Assembly: GCF_009884975.1 (NCBI RefSeq)
Contig: NZ_CP041970.1
Location: 1,612,001-1,676,000 of the forward strand
Direction of reading: 5' to 3'
From: Acinetobacter dispersus
GTDB taxonomy: Bacteria > Pseudomonadota > Gammaproteobacteria > Pseudomonadales > Moraxellaceae
DNA: 64,000 bases
This document shows, in pieces, positions 25,771-34,399 of the stretch. The stretch's first letter is position 1, and each line of letters opens with the position of its first letter. A program made the translations under genes and the position numbers. Under the pieces are notes generated by a model. It did not search any database and was not told where the DNA came from. It saw only the letters and a list, made by a program, of their open reading frames with translations.

Positions 25771-27156
25771 ATGCGTTACCGTCAAATCGTGGCCCAACAA
25801 CACTATCAGTTTGCTGATCTTAAAACCTTGATGGCAAAAGCCACCCCTTTACGTTCTGGCGATCAACTGGCAGGGGTTGCTGCACAGGATGCTACTGAAC
25901 GTGTTGCTGCACAAATTACGCTTGCAGATGTGCCGTTAAAGAACTTTTTAAATGAAACCGTAGTGGATTACGAGACCGATGAAATTACCCGTCTGATTAT
26001 TGATGAACATCGCGCTGATCTGTTTGCACCGATTGCGCATTTTACGGTGGGCGATTTTCGTAACTGGTTACTCAGTGAAGATGCAACCACCGAAAAACTG
26101 CAACAGCTTGCAGCGGGTTTAACCCCAGAAATGGTCGCAGCTGTGAGTAAAATCATGCGTAATCAAGATCTGATTTATGCCGCAAGCAAATGTGAGGTCA
26201 TTACCCAATTTCGCAATACCATCGGTTTAAAAGGACATTTATCCACGCGTTTACAACCCAATCATCCCACCGATGATGTGCTGGGTATTTCCGCCAGTAT
26301 TTTAGATGGTCTGATGTATGGCAATGGCGATGCAGTGATTGGCATTAACCCTGCAACAGACAATCTGCATAATCTCTCTGAGCTGTTAAAGCTGATCGAC
26401 CATGTCATTCAGGAATATCAAATCCCGACCCAATCGTGTGTTCTGACCCATATTAGCTCTGGCATTCAGCTGGCAGAAAAAAATGTTCCGATTGACCTGA
26501 TGTTTCAATCTATTGCAGGTACACAAAAAGCCAATGAAGGTTTTGGTATTTCACTTCAAATGTTACAGGAAGGTTATGAAGCTACACTAGCTTTAAACCG
26601 CGGTACGCTTGGCAACAACGTAATGTACTTTGAAACCGGACAAGGCAGTGCCCTGTCGAGTAATACACATCACGGCGTTGATCAGCAAACTATCGAAGCA
26701 CGTGCCTATGCTGTGGCGCGCAAATACAATCCCCTATTGGTCAATACCGTGGTCGGCTTTATTGGCCCTGAATATCTCTACGACGGAAAACAAATTATTC
26801 GCGCAGGCCTAGAAGATCATTTTTGTGGCAAGTTGCTCGGTCTGCCAATGGGCTGTGATATTTGCTATACCAATCATGCAGATGCCGATCAGAATGATAT
26901 GGATGTGCTGCTGACCTTATTTGGTACAGCAGGTATTAATTTTATTATGGGCATTCCGGGTTCGGATGATGTGATGTTGAATTATCAAACCACCTCTTTT
27001 CATGACGCGCTTTATCTCAGACAACTGCTTGGGCTACAGCCTGCCCCTGAATTTTCACATTGGTTAGAACAACAAGGGATTTTAAAACAGCAGCAACAAC
27101 AAATTCATTGGGCTAAACAGATGCCTGCTCAATTCTCCAAACTTTTGATGCATTAA
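25771..27156 (+). CDS. eutB: ethanolamine ammonia-lyase large subunit
   Basis: A 461-residue catalytic subunit of adenosylcobalamin-dependent ethanolamine ammonia-lyase, which converts ethanolamine to acetaldehyde and ammonia. It has the family start MRYRQIV with DLKTLMAKATPLRSGDQLAG, the active-site stretch VMYFETGQGSALSS, and LLGLPMGCDICYTNHA near the C-terminus. It is full length (about 453 in E. coli). AAGGAGAAG precedes the ATG. eutC follows after 10 bases. No eutA reactivase gene is present here. The enzyme needs imported or salvaged B12. Confidence 0.95.
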   Translation: MRYRQIVAQQHYQFADLKTLMAKATPLRSGDQLAGVAAQDATERVAAQITLADVPLKNFLNETVVDYETDEITRLIIDEHRADLFAPIAHFTVGDFRNWLLSEDATTEKLQQLAAGLTPEMVAAVSKIMRNQDLIYAASKCEVITQFRNTIGLKGHLSTRLQPNHPTDDVLGISASILDGLMYGNGDAVIGINPATDNLHNLSELLKLIDHVIQEYQIPTQSCVLTHISSGIQLAEKNVPIDLMFQSIAGTQKANEGFGISLQMLQEGYEATLALNRGTLGNNVMYFETGQGSALSSNTHHGVDQQTIEARAYAVARKYNPLLVNTVVGFIGPEYLYDGKQIIRAGLEDHFCGKLLGLPMGCDICYTNHADADQNDMDVLLTLFGTAGINFIMGIPGSDDVMLNYQTTSFHDALYLRQLLGLQPAPEFSHWLEQQGILKQQQQQIHWAKQMPAQFSKLLMH

Positions 27157-27166
27157 GGAGAATACA

Positions 27167-27982
27167 ATGAAACTTTCTAAAGACATTCAATTTCCTGCAC
27201 AGGCGCATCAAGACCAGTGGGAAACACTAAAACAGTTTACCGATGCCCGTATTGCCATTGGACGTGCAGGATGCAGCATTCCAACCCATGCATTGCTTGA
27301 TTTCCAACTGAGCCATGCCCAAGCCAAAGATGCGGTTTTTCAGTCCTTGAATGTCGAATTACTGACTGAGCAATTACAACAATTGGGCTTAAACCCAATC
27401 CATGTACAAAGTCAGGCTGAAAATAAAGAGCTGTATTTGAAGCGGCCTGATTTAGGACGTTTACTTTCAACCGCTTCGATACAACAGCTTCAGCAGATGC
27501 AAAAAGATTCGCAGGCTTATGATGTCTGTATTGTGATTGGCGATGGCCTATCAGCCCGTGCCATTGAAGAAAATGCACTGCCTTTTATTCAGGCACTGAT
27601 CCAGCCTTTTGCAGAACAACAGTGGTCCTTAGCCCCAATTGCAATTGCCACAGACAGCCGTGTTGCTTTGGGCGATCAAATCGCTGAAATTTTTCAGGCT
27701 CGTATGTTGGTTATGCTGATCGGTGAACGTCCCGGTCTCAGTTCACCTGACAGTATGGGGCTCTACTACACATGGGAAGCGCAAAGTGGTTGCCTAGATT
27801 CACAACGTAACTGTATTTCAAATATTCGTCCCGCAGGATTAAGTATTCCAATTGCCACACAACGCTTATTGGCATTAATGCATAACTCCAAACGACTAGG
27901 ATTATCTGGTGTCGATTTGAAGGATGAACATGTGGTTCCAATTTTGGAAGAAGAACATCATCAACGCAGATTGCTTTTTTAA
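27167..27982 (+). CDS. eutC: ethanolamine ammonia-lyase small subunit
   Basis: A 271-residue small subunit that, with EutB, binds adenosylcobalamin. Family blocks seen are ARIAIGRAGCSIPTHALLDF, VIVIGDGLSARA-like VCIVIGDGLSARAIEENA, MLIGERPGLSSPDSMG and the C-terminal NCISNIRPAGLSI. It is slightly shorter than the enteric protein, mainly in the N-terminal region that targets microcompartments in enteric bacteria. That fits the lack of microcompartment genes. It is the last gene of the eat-eutBC unit; a hairpin follows. Confidence 0.94.
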   Translation: MKLSKDIQFPAQAHQDQWETLKQFTDARIAIGRAGCSIPTHALLDFQLSHAQAKDAVFQSLNVELLTEQLQQLGLNPIHVQSQAENKELYLKRPDLGRLLSTASIQQLQQMQKDSQAYDVCIVIGDGLSARAIEENALPFIQALIQPFAEQQWSLAPIAIATDSRVALGDQIAEIFQARMLVMLIGERPGLSSPDSMGLYYTWEAQSGCLDSQRNCISNIRPAGLSIPIATQRLLALMHNSKRLGLSGVDLKDEHVVPILEEEHHQRRLLF

Positions 27983-27990
27983 CTGAGTAA

Positions 27991-28022
27991 TTGGACAGCC
28001 CTATTTTTCCAGTGCTGTCCAA
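27991..28022 (+). terminator. hairpin after eutC
   Basis: Stem TTGGACAGC/GCTGTCCAA of 9 bp with a 14-base loop, eight bases past the eutC stop. T-rich bases lie in the loop but not after the stem, so its efficiency as a terminator is uncertain. Confidence 0.55.
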
Positions 28023-28097
28023 CACGCATAAGGTCAACACATCGGTCTTAAAAATGATTTAAGATACAACATAATTTTTACTCATTGGTACTCGGTC

Positions 28098-28808
28098 ATG
28101 CCCCTCGCCACTCACCTAAAAACCGTTTATGCCATTCAACATCTTGCTTTTGAAGACCTAGGTTCATTAGAAGATATTTTTTATCAATTGGGTTTTCGCG
28201 TCCGTTATTTTGAAGCGGGTGTGGATGATCTAAGTCCAGCGCTTAATTATGATGGCTTAACGGTGATTCTCGGTGGACCAATCGGTGTTTATGAAACAGA
28301 AGACTACCCCTTTTTAGTGGATGAAATTGCTGGGTTAAAACAACGCTTAAAAGCCAATAAACCAACCATTGGTATTTGTTTGGGTGCACAACTCATTGCA
28401 CTCTCACTCGGTGCAAAAGTCTATGCTGGACACCAAAAAGAGATTGGTTGGAGTAAATTAGACATTAAAGTGCTTGAGACGAATCCCTTAGCCGCATTAG
28501 AAAACGTTGAAGTCCTGCACTGGCATGGTGACACTTTTGATTTACCTGAAAATAGTACCTTATTGGCAAGTTCAGCGATCTATCCAAATCAAGCTTTTTC
28601 TGTGGGAAATAATATCTTGGCCTTGCAGTTCCATCTTGAAATCGCTGAAGAAAATTTTGAAAAATGGCTGATTGGCCATACTTGTGAAATACGCCATGCG
28701 GGTTTATCTATTCCTCAATTGCGTCAAGATAATCAGGCTTATGCAGCACAGTTAGAACAGCAGTGCCGATTGGTCATTCAAACGTTCTTAGACAATCTGA
28801 ATATTTAA
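28098..28808 (+). CDS. class I glutamine amidotransferase-like protein
   Basis: A 236-residue protein with the type I GATase fold. The nucleophile is Cys94 in TIGICLGAQ, and the His-Glu pair is in ALQFHLEI near residue 180. It resembles the stand-alone GMP-synthase-like amidotransferases rather than a subunit of a larger synthase. The acceptor substrate is unknown. It is convergent with glnS and they share a palindromic terminator. There is no partner synthase gene next to it. Confidence 0.8.
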   Translation: MPLATHLKTVYAIQHLAFEDLGSLEDIFYQLGFRVRYFEAGVDDLSPALNYDGLTVILGGPIGVYETEDYPFLVDEIAGLKQRLKANKPTIGICLGAQLIALSLGAKVYAGHQKEIGWSKLDIKVLETNPLAALENVEVLHWHGDTFDLPENSTLLASSAIYPNQAFSVGNNILALQFHLEIAEENFEKWLIGHTCEIRHAGLSIPQLRQDNQAYAAQLEQQCRLVIQTFLDNLNI

Positions 28809-28834
28809 AACTTCATTCTTTTAGAGTCTCAATA

Positions 28835-28864
28835 AAAAAGCCCAATTTTAAAATTGGGCTTTTT
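28835..28864. terminator. bidirectional terminator between amidotransferase and glnS
   Basis: Perfect 30-base palindrome: AAAAAGCCCAATTTT paired with its complement AAAATTGGGCTTTTT. T runs lie on both strands, between convergent genes. Confidence 0.92.
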
Positions 28865-28915
28865 CAGTCTAAATCTAATTCTCCAAACACTCAGTGAGGA
28901 GAATTTGCTTCACAC

Positions 28916-30643
28916 TTACTTCTTGTCTGCTTTAAAACTGTCTTTTAAATCCAGAATACGGTTAAACACAGGCTTTTCAGCTTGATGATCATGTTGATCC
29001 GCAACAAAGTAACCTTCACGTTCAAACTGGAAACGATCCTCAGGTTTCGCTTGTGCTAAAGCAGGCTCAATCACCGCTTGAACCACTTTTAATGATTCAG
29101 GATTTAGATTTGCCAAGAAATCATCATCTGCATCTGGTGCAGCTTCAGTAAATAAACGATCGTAAATACGAACTTCCGCAGGCACACCTTTAGTCGCAGA
29201 GACCCAATGAATCACACCTTTTACCTTACGACCTTCAGGATTCTTACCTAAAGTTTCAGGGTCAATTGAACATTTAAGTTCAATTACTTCACCATTGGCA
29301 TCTTTAATCACTTCATCGCATTTGATGACATAAGCATGGCGTAAACGCACTTCACCATCAGGAATCAGACGTTTAAAGCCTTTAGGTGGCACTTCTTCGA
29401 AATCTTTACGATCAATATAAAGCTCACGTGTTAAAGGAATAATACGTTCGCCCATATCCACGTTTGGATGACGTGCATGAGTGAGATCTAGTTCTTCAGG
29501 TAAATTGGTCAATGTCACTTTCAATGGATTCAGTACTGCCATGCCACGTGCTGCTGCATTTTCCAATGACTGACGAATACAGAACTCAAGCATTGCCACA
29601 TCAACAATACCATCAGTTTTCGATACACCAACACGCTTACAGAAATCGCGTAAACCTTCTGCGGTAAAACCACGGCGACGCATACCGACAACTGTTGGCA
29701 TACGTGGATCGTCCCAGCCATGTACGTGATTGCCTTCAACCAATTTACGCAATTTACGTTTAGAGGTAATGGTGTAATCGATGTTTAAACGTGAAGACTC
29801 ATACTGACGTGGTACAGCTTGCGAGTGCACTTTCTCAACAATCCAGTCATAGAATGGACGGTGATCTTGGAATTCTAAAGTACAGAGTGAATGGGTAATA
29901 CCTTCAATCGCATCAGACAATGGATGAGCATAGTCATACATTGGGTACATTTTCCATTTATCACCCGTTTGGTGATGCTCTGAATGTAGTACGCGATAAA
30001 GAATCGGATCACGCATGTGCACATTCGGGCTTGCCATGTCGATTTTGGCACGAAGTACAGCACCACCTTCTTGGATTTCACCATTACGCATTTGTTCGAA
30101 ACGCGCAAGATTTTCTGCAACAGTCGCATCACGATATGGCGAGTTTTTACCAGGCTCAACAAAATTACCGCGGTTCAGCTTGATTTCTTCTGGTGTTTGC
30201 AAATCAACATAAGCATCACCTTGTTCAATCAACTGAACAGCCCATGCATAAAGTTGATCAAAATAACCAGAAGCGTAACGAGGCTCGCCATTCCAGTTAA
30301 AACCTAACCATTTCACATCATTGGCAATACCATCAACATATTCTTGTTCTTCGGCATCTGGGTTTGTATCATCAAAACGTAAATTACATAGACCATCAAA
30401 TTCTTCGGCAATACCAAAGTTCAAACAAATTGCTTTGACATGACCAATATGCAGATAACCATTTGGTTCAGGTGGGAAACGTGTTACTACTTTTTGGGTA
30501 CGCCCTTCTTTAAGATCGTCGGTAATCACTTGACGAACAAAATCTAAGCCTGCCTGTTGTTCTTGCTGCGCGGCATCGACAGAGGCATGGGTATTCGGCG
30601 TCGGGGTCTTTGGCAGTTCAGAAACAACATCATTTGGCTTCAT
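28916..30643 (-). CDS. glnS: glutaminyl-tRNA synthetase
   Basis: A class I synthetase of 575 residues from ATG 30643 ([13 protein letters not shown]), which charges tRNA-Gln. The HIGH motif is [16 protein letters not shown] and the KMSKS equivalent is [10 protein letters not shown]. The catalytic Rossmann domain is followed by two beta-barrel anticodon-binding domains. The frame stays open 16 codons upstream of 30643, but those residues ([12 protein letters not shown]) are hydrophobic and atypical. No strong ribosome site marks either start. ppiB is divergent. Confidence 0.93.
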   Translation of the reverse strand: MKPNDVVSELPKTPTPNTHASVDAAQQEQQAGLDFVRQVITDDLKEGRTQKVVTRFPPEPNGYLHIGHVKAICLNFGIAEEFDGLCNLRFDDTNPDAEEQEYVDGIANDVKWLGFNWNGEPRYASGYFDQLYAWAVQLIEQGDAYVDLQTPEEIKLNRGNFVEPGKNSPYRDATVAENLARFEQMRNGEIQEGGAVLRAKIDMASPNVHMRDPILYRVLHSEHHQTGDKWKMYPMYDYAHPLSDAIEGITHSLCTLEFQDHRPFYDWIVEKVHSQAVPRQYESSRLNIDYTITSKRKLRKLVEGNHVHGWDDPRMPTVVGMRRRGFTAEGLRDFCKRVGVSKTDGIVDVAMLEFCIRQSLENAAARGMAVLNPLKVTLTNLPEELDLTHARHPNVDMGERIIPLTRELYIDRKDFEEVPPKGFKRLIPDGEVRLRHAYVIKCDEVIKDANGEVIELKCSIDPETLGKNPEGRKVKGVIHWVSATKGVPAEVRIYDRLFTEAAPDADDDFLANLNPESLKVVQAVIEPALAQAKPEDRFQFEREGYFVADQHDHQAEKPVFNRILDLKDSFKADKK

Positions 30644-30810
30644 AGGGTGTAAATCACTTCTTACAGTTAAAAATGGGAAATAAAAACGCAATCTTTGCTT
30701 TTTCTGAAAGATTTTAACGTTTTTTACTTGCCTTGTAGTTTACAGTTTGCTTATGCTTCTCTCAACCAAAAACCCATGGTCAATTTGCCCATGTTTAGGA
30801 GATTAATGTA

Positions 30811-31320
30811 ATGAGTTTTCCTCAAGTCGAATTAAACACCAACAAAGGTCGTATTGTTCTTGAGCTTAACGCTGAAAAAGCACCAAAAACGGTTGCAAAT
30901 TTCTTAGAATATGTACGTGACGGTTTCTATGACGGCGTAATTTTCCACCGCGTGATTGATGGTTTTATGATCCAAGGCGGTGGCATGGATGAAAACTTCA
31001 AAGAAAAAGCAACACGTGATTCAATCGAAAACGAAGCTGACAACGGCTTAAGCAACGATGAAGGCACAATTGCAATGGCGCGTACTCAAGCTCCGCACTC
31101 TGCATCTGCTCAATTCTTTATCAATGTTAAAAACAACTCTTTCTTAAACCACACTGGTAAAACAGCACAAGGCTGGGGTTATGCAGTATTTGGTAAAGTC
31201 GTTGAAGGTCTTGATATTGTAGAAGCGATCAAAGGCGTACGTACTGGTAACCGTGGTTATCACGCAGACGTTCCTTTAGAGAACGTTGTAATTGAATCTG
31301 CTAAAATTATCTCTGAATAA
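30811..31320 (+). CDS. ppiB: cyclophilin-type peptidyl-prolyl isomerase B
   Basis: A 169-residue cytoplasmic cyclophilin. [16 protein letters not shown] contains the catalytic arginine, [11 protein letters not shown] the substrate groove, and the C-terminal VFGKVVEG is typical. It catalyses cis-trans isomerisation of X-Pro bonds during folding. AGGAG lies nine bases before the ATG. It has no signal peptide, so it is the PpiB rather than the PpiA form. It is followed by a repeat-rich gap and lpxH. Confidence 0.94.
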   Translation: MSFPQVELNTNKGRIVLELNAEKAPKTVANFLEYVRDGFYDGVIFHRVIDGFMIQGGGMDENFKEKATRDSIENEADNGLSNDEGTIAMARTQAPHSASAQFFINVKNNSFLNHTGKTAQGWGYAVFGKVVEGLDIVEAIKGVRTGNRGYHADVPLENVVIESAKIISE

Positions 31321-31321
31321 T

Positions 31322-31390
31322 AATCCCTCCTAACCTCCCTTTATAAAGGGAGGAAAGTCCCTCTTTCTTAAAGAGGGATTTAGGGAGATT
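31322..31390. repeat. nested inverted repeats between ppiB and lpxH (REP/MITE-like)
   Basis: Two hairpins stand side by side: the perfect 20-base palindrome at 31334-31353 (CCTCCCTTTA and its complement) and TCCCTCTTT/AAAGAGGGA at 31358-31378 with a CTT loop. The outer edges (AATCCCTCC and GGGAGATT) also pair imperfectly. The arrangement resembles a small palindromic intergenic element and may also terminate ppiB. Confidence 0.6.
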
Positions 31391-31405
31391 TAAAAGGATA
31401 AAAGT

Positions 31406-32122
31406 GTGACCTACCTGTTTATCTCAGATCTACATTTGTCACCTGATCACCCTCGACTCGTTCGAGGGTTTTTGGCTTTATTGAAACAATATCAGGATAA
31501 AAACACGCAACTCTATATTTTGGGTGATTGGTTTAATGCTTGGATTGGTGATGATTACACTGCCCCATGGTTAGATGAAATTGTCAGTGCTTTGCAAAAA
31601 TTCACCACAGCGAACAACCAAGTTTATTTCCAAGTGGGCAATCGCGATTTTGCCTTAGGTCAAAAATTCTTAAAGCAATTCGATGGCATTTTACTGCCTG
31701 ACGTTTATACCTTAAATATTCAGCAACATACGTTCCGACTGGAACATGGCGATGCGCTCTGTACCGATGATGTTGCTTATCAACGTTTTCGTAAAGTGAT
31801 TCGAAATCCTCTATTACTTGGCTTTCTGAAAAGCTTACCCCTCAGCTTTAGACAAAAACTGGCCAATGGTTTTCGTAAAAAAAGTAGCGAAACCAAACAA
31901 CTGAAAAGCTATGACATTATGGATGTTAATGCTCAAGCCGTAGAATCCGTGATCGAACACGTTGATTATTTAATTCACGGTCACACCCATCGTCCAGAGA
32001 TTCACCATGTCCTTAACAAACAACGTATTGTTTTGGGAGATTGGCGAGCAGATTCAGCTTGGATCTTAGAACTCAGCCCACAAGAAAACTATCAATTAGA
32101 TTTTAAACAGTGGTTCTATTGA
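31406..32122 (+). CDS. lpxH: UDP-2,3-diacylglucosamine diphosphatase
   Basis: A 238-residue calcineurin-like phosphoesterase that hydrolyses UDP-2,3-diacylglucosamine to lipid X in lipid A synthesis, at the inner-membrane surface. All metallophosphatase motifs are visible: ISDLHLSPDHPR, LGDWFNAWIGDD, VGNRDF, LEHGDALCTDD and LIHGHTHRPE. The start is GTG 31406 with AAAGG eight bases upstream. It follows ppiB by 85 bases that hold a repeat. Confidence 0.94.
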   Translation: MTYLFISDLHLSPDHPRLVRGFLALLKQYQDKNTQLYILGDWFNAWIGDDYTAPWLDEIVSALQKFTTANNQVYFQVGNRDFALGQKFLKQFDGILLPDVYTLNIQQHTFRLEHGDALCTDDVAYQRFRKVIRNPLLLGFLKSLPLSFRQKLANGFRKKSSETKQLKSYDIMDVNAQAVESVIEHVDYLIHGHTHRPEIHHVLNKQRIVLGDWRADSAWILELSPQENYQLDFKQWFY

Positions 32123-32223
32123 TCATTTTTTAACAGCTGCACTAATCTATTTCCTCATTTCTGAATATTTTTATAAAACATTTGTTTGCACTTCGCTAAA
32201 CCTTCGGTCGCTTATCTCCTTGC

Positions 32224-32256
32224 GCTTTATCAGAGCTTTAGTCGCTCTGATAAAGC
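32224..32256. repeat. 13-bp perfect hairpin in the lpxH-nfsB gap
   Basis: GCTTTATCAGAGC and GCTCTGATAAAGC flank a 7-base loop (TTTAGTC). The bases before it (TTCGCTAAACC, TTCGGTCGC) have a similar GC-rich, palindrome-like style unlike the AT-rich flanks. No T run follows, so this looks more like an interspersed palindrome than a normal terminator. Confidence 0.5.
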
Positions 32257-32357
32257 TCATATACGACTTAAATCTATATAGAAATCACATTTAGCTACTT
32301 TTCGTGAAATTTAGATCAAGTAAAATAAATTAAATTTTAAAATCGAGTAAATGACGG

Positions 32358-33011
32358 ATGGATACTTTAGCTACAGCAAAAACACGTTATGCCACAAAAG
32401 CTTATGATGCAGAGAAAAAAATTCCTCAAGCACAATTTGAAAAACTACTCGAAATTTTACGTTTCAGCCCTTCTTCGGTAAATATTCAACCTTGGCACTT
32501 CTTGGTTGCTGAATCTGATCAAGCAAAGCAGCGTATCGTATCGGCATTGACTGGCAATTATGTGTATAACGCGGCCAAAGTTCTCAATTCTTCACATACC
32601 TTAGTATTTTGCACGCGTACCGATATTTCTGCTGAATACTTAGAACAATTATTACAGCAAGATGATGCCAGTGGTCGCTTTAAAGATGAAACTGCCAAAC
32701 AAGGACAACGTGCCACACGTTCTGGTTATGTTGAATTCTATCGTAATGAACTGAAAAATCTTCCTGCATGGATGGAAAACCAAACCTATCTTGCACTCGG
32801 ACAACTGTTGTTTGCAGCAGGCCTAGAAGGAATTGACGCAACACCGATGGAAGGGTTTGATAGAGAACTCATTAATAAAGAATTTGGTTTGACTGAAAAA
32901 GGCTTAAAAGCTTCTGTGATTGTTGCACTCGGTTATCGTAGTGACAGTGATTTCAATGCCAAACTGCCAAAATCACGACTACCAGATGAAGTGGTTTTTA
33001 CTCGTCTATAA
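32358..33011 (+). CDS. nfsB: oxygen-insensitive NAD(P)H nitroreductase / dihydropteridine reductase
   Basis: A 217-residue FMN-dependent nitroreductase of the NfsB type. It shows KTRYATKAYDA, then the FMN-binding FSPSSVNIQPWHFLVA, and the C-terminal FNAKLPKSRLP, all typical of NfsB. The enzyme reduces nitroaromatics and quinones with two electrons in the cytoplasm; loss usually gives nitrofuran resistance. It is full length. It is convergent with the oxidoreductase at 33074, with a hairpin between. Confidence 0.92.
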   Translation: MDTLATAKTRYATKAYDAEKKIPQAQFEKLLEILRFSPSSVNIQPWHFLVAESDQAKQRIVSALTGNYVYNAAKVLNSSHTLVFCTRTDISAEYLEQLLQQDDASGRFKDETAKQGQRATRSGYVEFYRNELKNLPAWMENQTYLALGQLLFAAGLEGIDATPMEGFDRELINKEFGLTEKGLKASVIVALGYRSDSDFNAKLPKSRLPDEVVFTRL

Positions 33012-33030
33012 AAGTATTTATTGAATAATT

Positions 33031-33067
33031 GCCCTAATAATGACCAATTACATCTTATTATTAGGGC
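33031..33067. terminator. hairpin between convergent nfsB and oxidoreductase
   Basis: Stem GCCCTAATAAT/ATTATTAGGGC of 11 bp with a 15-base loop. Only short T stretches flank it. Its position between convergent genes supports a terminator role. Confidence 0.6.
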
Positions 33068-33073
33068 TTAGCA

Positions 33074-33700
33074 TTATGCATTCGTATGGATTTGAGATTG
33101 ACTTAAAACCGTCTGGTCTAATTCTTCAAAAAAGACCTTCAGATCATCGGCCTGAATAAAATCTGCTTTAAATAGCATTGAGGTTTGAACATCATCGATC
33201 CCACAATAGGCAAAAATGCCTTCCACAATTTGTTTATGAATCGCTTGTGTATAACCATGCCGATCATACCCAGATTGCGTCCCTGTTGCAGTCCCTATCA
33301 GTTTAACTGGAATATTTTTTAAAGTACCCAATAGATTTCCCTGTTCATCGTATTTGTAAGCCCAGTCCTGACTAAATACACGTTCAAACCAGCCCTTTAA
33401 GAAAGCAGGAATCGACCACCAATACACAGGAAAAATAAAATAGACAACATCCGCACGATCAAAGCGCGCTTGTTCAAATTGGACATCTGCGTCCAAAGCT
33501 TGACGACCACGATAAGCTTCAATATCAGAAAGCGTCATCGCAGTTTGAAAACCTTCTTTATATAAATCGGCAATTTCTACTGAAACACCCTTTCCAGTTA
33601 AATCATGAGAAATATGCTGTGCAATCTGATGAGAAAGTGATTGTGTATCTGGATGCGTTATAACAATCAAAGCATGCTGAAGTTTATTTGAATTAGACAT
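33074..33700 (-). CDS. flavodoxin-fold NAD(P)H-dependent oxidoreductase
   Basis: About 208 residues from ATG 33700 (MSNSNKLQHALIVI). It matches the NQO1/KefF/MdaB quinone reductase fold: HPDTQSLSHQIA near the N-terminus, FPVYWWSIPAFLKGWFERVF, and a TATGTQSGY flavin loop. It would reduce quinones with NAD(P)H in the cytoplasm. A TetR-type gene lies upstream on the same strand, and the gap holds a promoter with an overlapping operator. That suggests induction by an electrophile or quinone. An upstream start ten codons earlier has no good ribosome site. Confidence 0.88.
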   Translation of the reverse strand: MSNSNKLQHALIVITHPDTQSLSHQIAQHISHDLTGKGVSVEIADLYKEGFQTAMTLSDIEAYRGRQALDADVQFEQARFDRADVVYFIFPVYWWSIPAFLKGWFERVFSQDWAYKYDEQGNLLGTLKNIPVKLIGTATGTQSGYDRHGYTQAIHKQIVEGIFAYCGIDDVQTSMLFKADFIQADDLKVFFEELDQTVLSQSQIHTNA

Positions 33701-33728
33701 AGATCCATTCCGAATAGATGATTCACAC

Positions 33729-33757
33729 AAGTTACCAATAGTAACTTATGCTGTCAA
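33729..33757 (-). promoter_or_regulatory. promoter with overlapping TetR-type operator
   Basis: On the minus strand TTGACA (33757-33752), a 17-base spacer and TAACTT (33734-33729) form a near-consensus promoter. The palindrome AAGTTAC/GTAACTT with a 5-base centre (33729-33747) covers the spacer and -10 box. The tetR gene ends 22 bases away, so its product is the likely repressor. Confidence 0.75.
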
Positions 33758-33778
33758 CTCGGTTTTTGCTGCCTATAT

Positions 33779-34366
33779 TTAGATCGCTGAATAATCTTGT
33801 AAAATAACTAAAAGTGAATTTTCCATCACCTGCTGTGCAGTCAGTGCATCAATTTGATTTTTACTTGCTGCTGTCGATACCGTTTCAATCAAGCCCATGA
33901 TCGCGATCACGATTGCTTCACCCTCTTTTCCATCCAATTGAATAAATGGATGGATGCTTTGTTTAAAAATTTCTGTGAATTTTTGCTGACATTGCTGAAA
34001 ATAGTTTTGCAAGATATCACTACCAGACAAAGCAGCAATGACCAATCCAACCTCTGGACCCGTTGAGATAAAACAACTTAAATAAGCATCGCAAAAAATA
34101 TGAATGGTTTGCTGTAAGGTTTTTGCTTCGGCAGCTAAAGACCGATTAAGCTCTGCAGTCTGTTTATCATCAAACTCCTGATAAATCGCAATCAGTAACC
34201 CTTCACGGTCAATAAAATGTCGATATGCAATTGGCTTAGTAATACCAGCTTGCTCTGCTAAATATCCTAGGGTTAGGGCTTCTACACCCTGAGTTCGAAT
34301 AATTGAACGAGCCACCTGCAACAATTGTTGTCTGCGCTCTTCCTTACTTAGTCTCTTACCAGTCAT
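33779..34366 (-). CDS. TetR family transcriptional regulator
   Basis: A 195-residue TetR protein. The N-terminal HTH spans about residues 20-55 (VEALTLGYLAEQAGITKPIAYRHF), and a helical ligand domain follows. It is most likely a repressor of the oxidoreductase at 33074 through the operator at 33729. The ATG at 34366 has GGAAG eight bases upstream; an open frame nine codons longer would begin with TTG. A DMT transporter gene lies 33 bases upstream on the same strand, so the two may share transcripts. Confidence 0.85.
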   Translation of the reverse strand: MTGKRLSKEERRQQLLQVARSIIRTQGVEALTLGYLAEQAGITKPIAYRHFIDREGLLIAIYQEFDDKQTAELNRSLAAEAKTLQQTIHIFCDAYLSCFISTGPEVGLVIAALSGSDILQNYFQQCQQKFTEIFKQSIHPFIQLDGKEGEAIVIAIMGLIETVSTAASKNQIDALTAQQVMENSLLVILQDYSAI

Positions 34367-34399
34367 AATTTTACTTCCATCAAATTTAGCCAAATCGCT

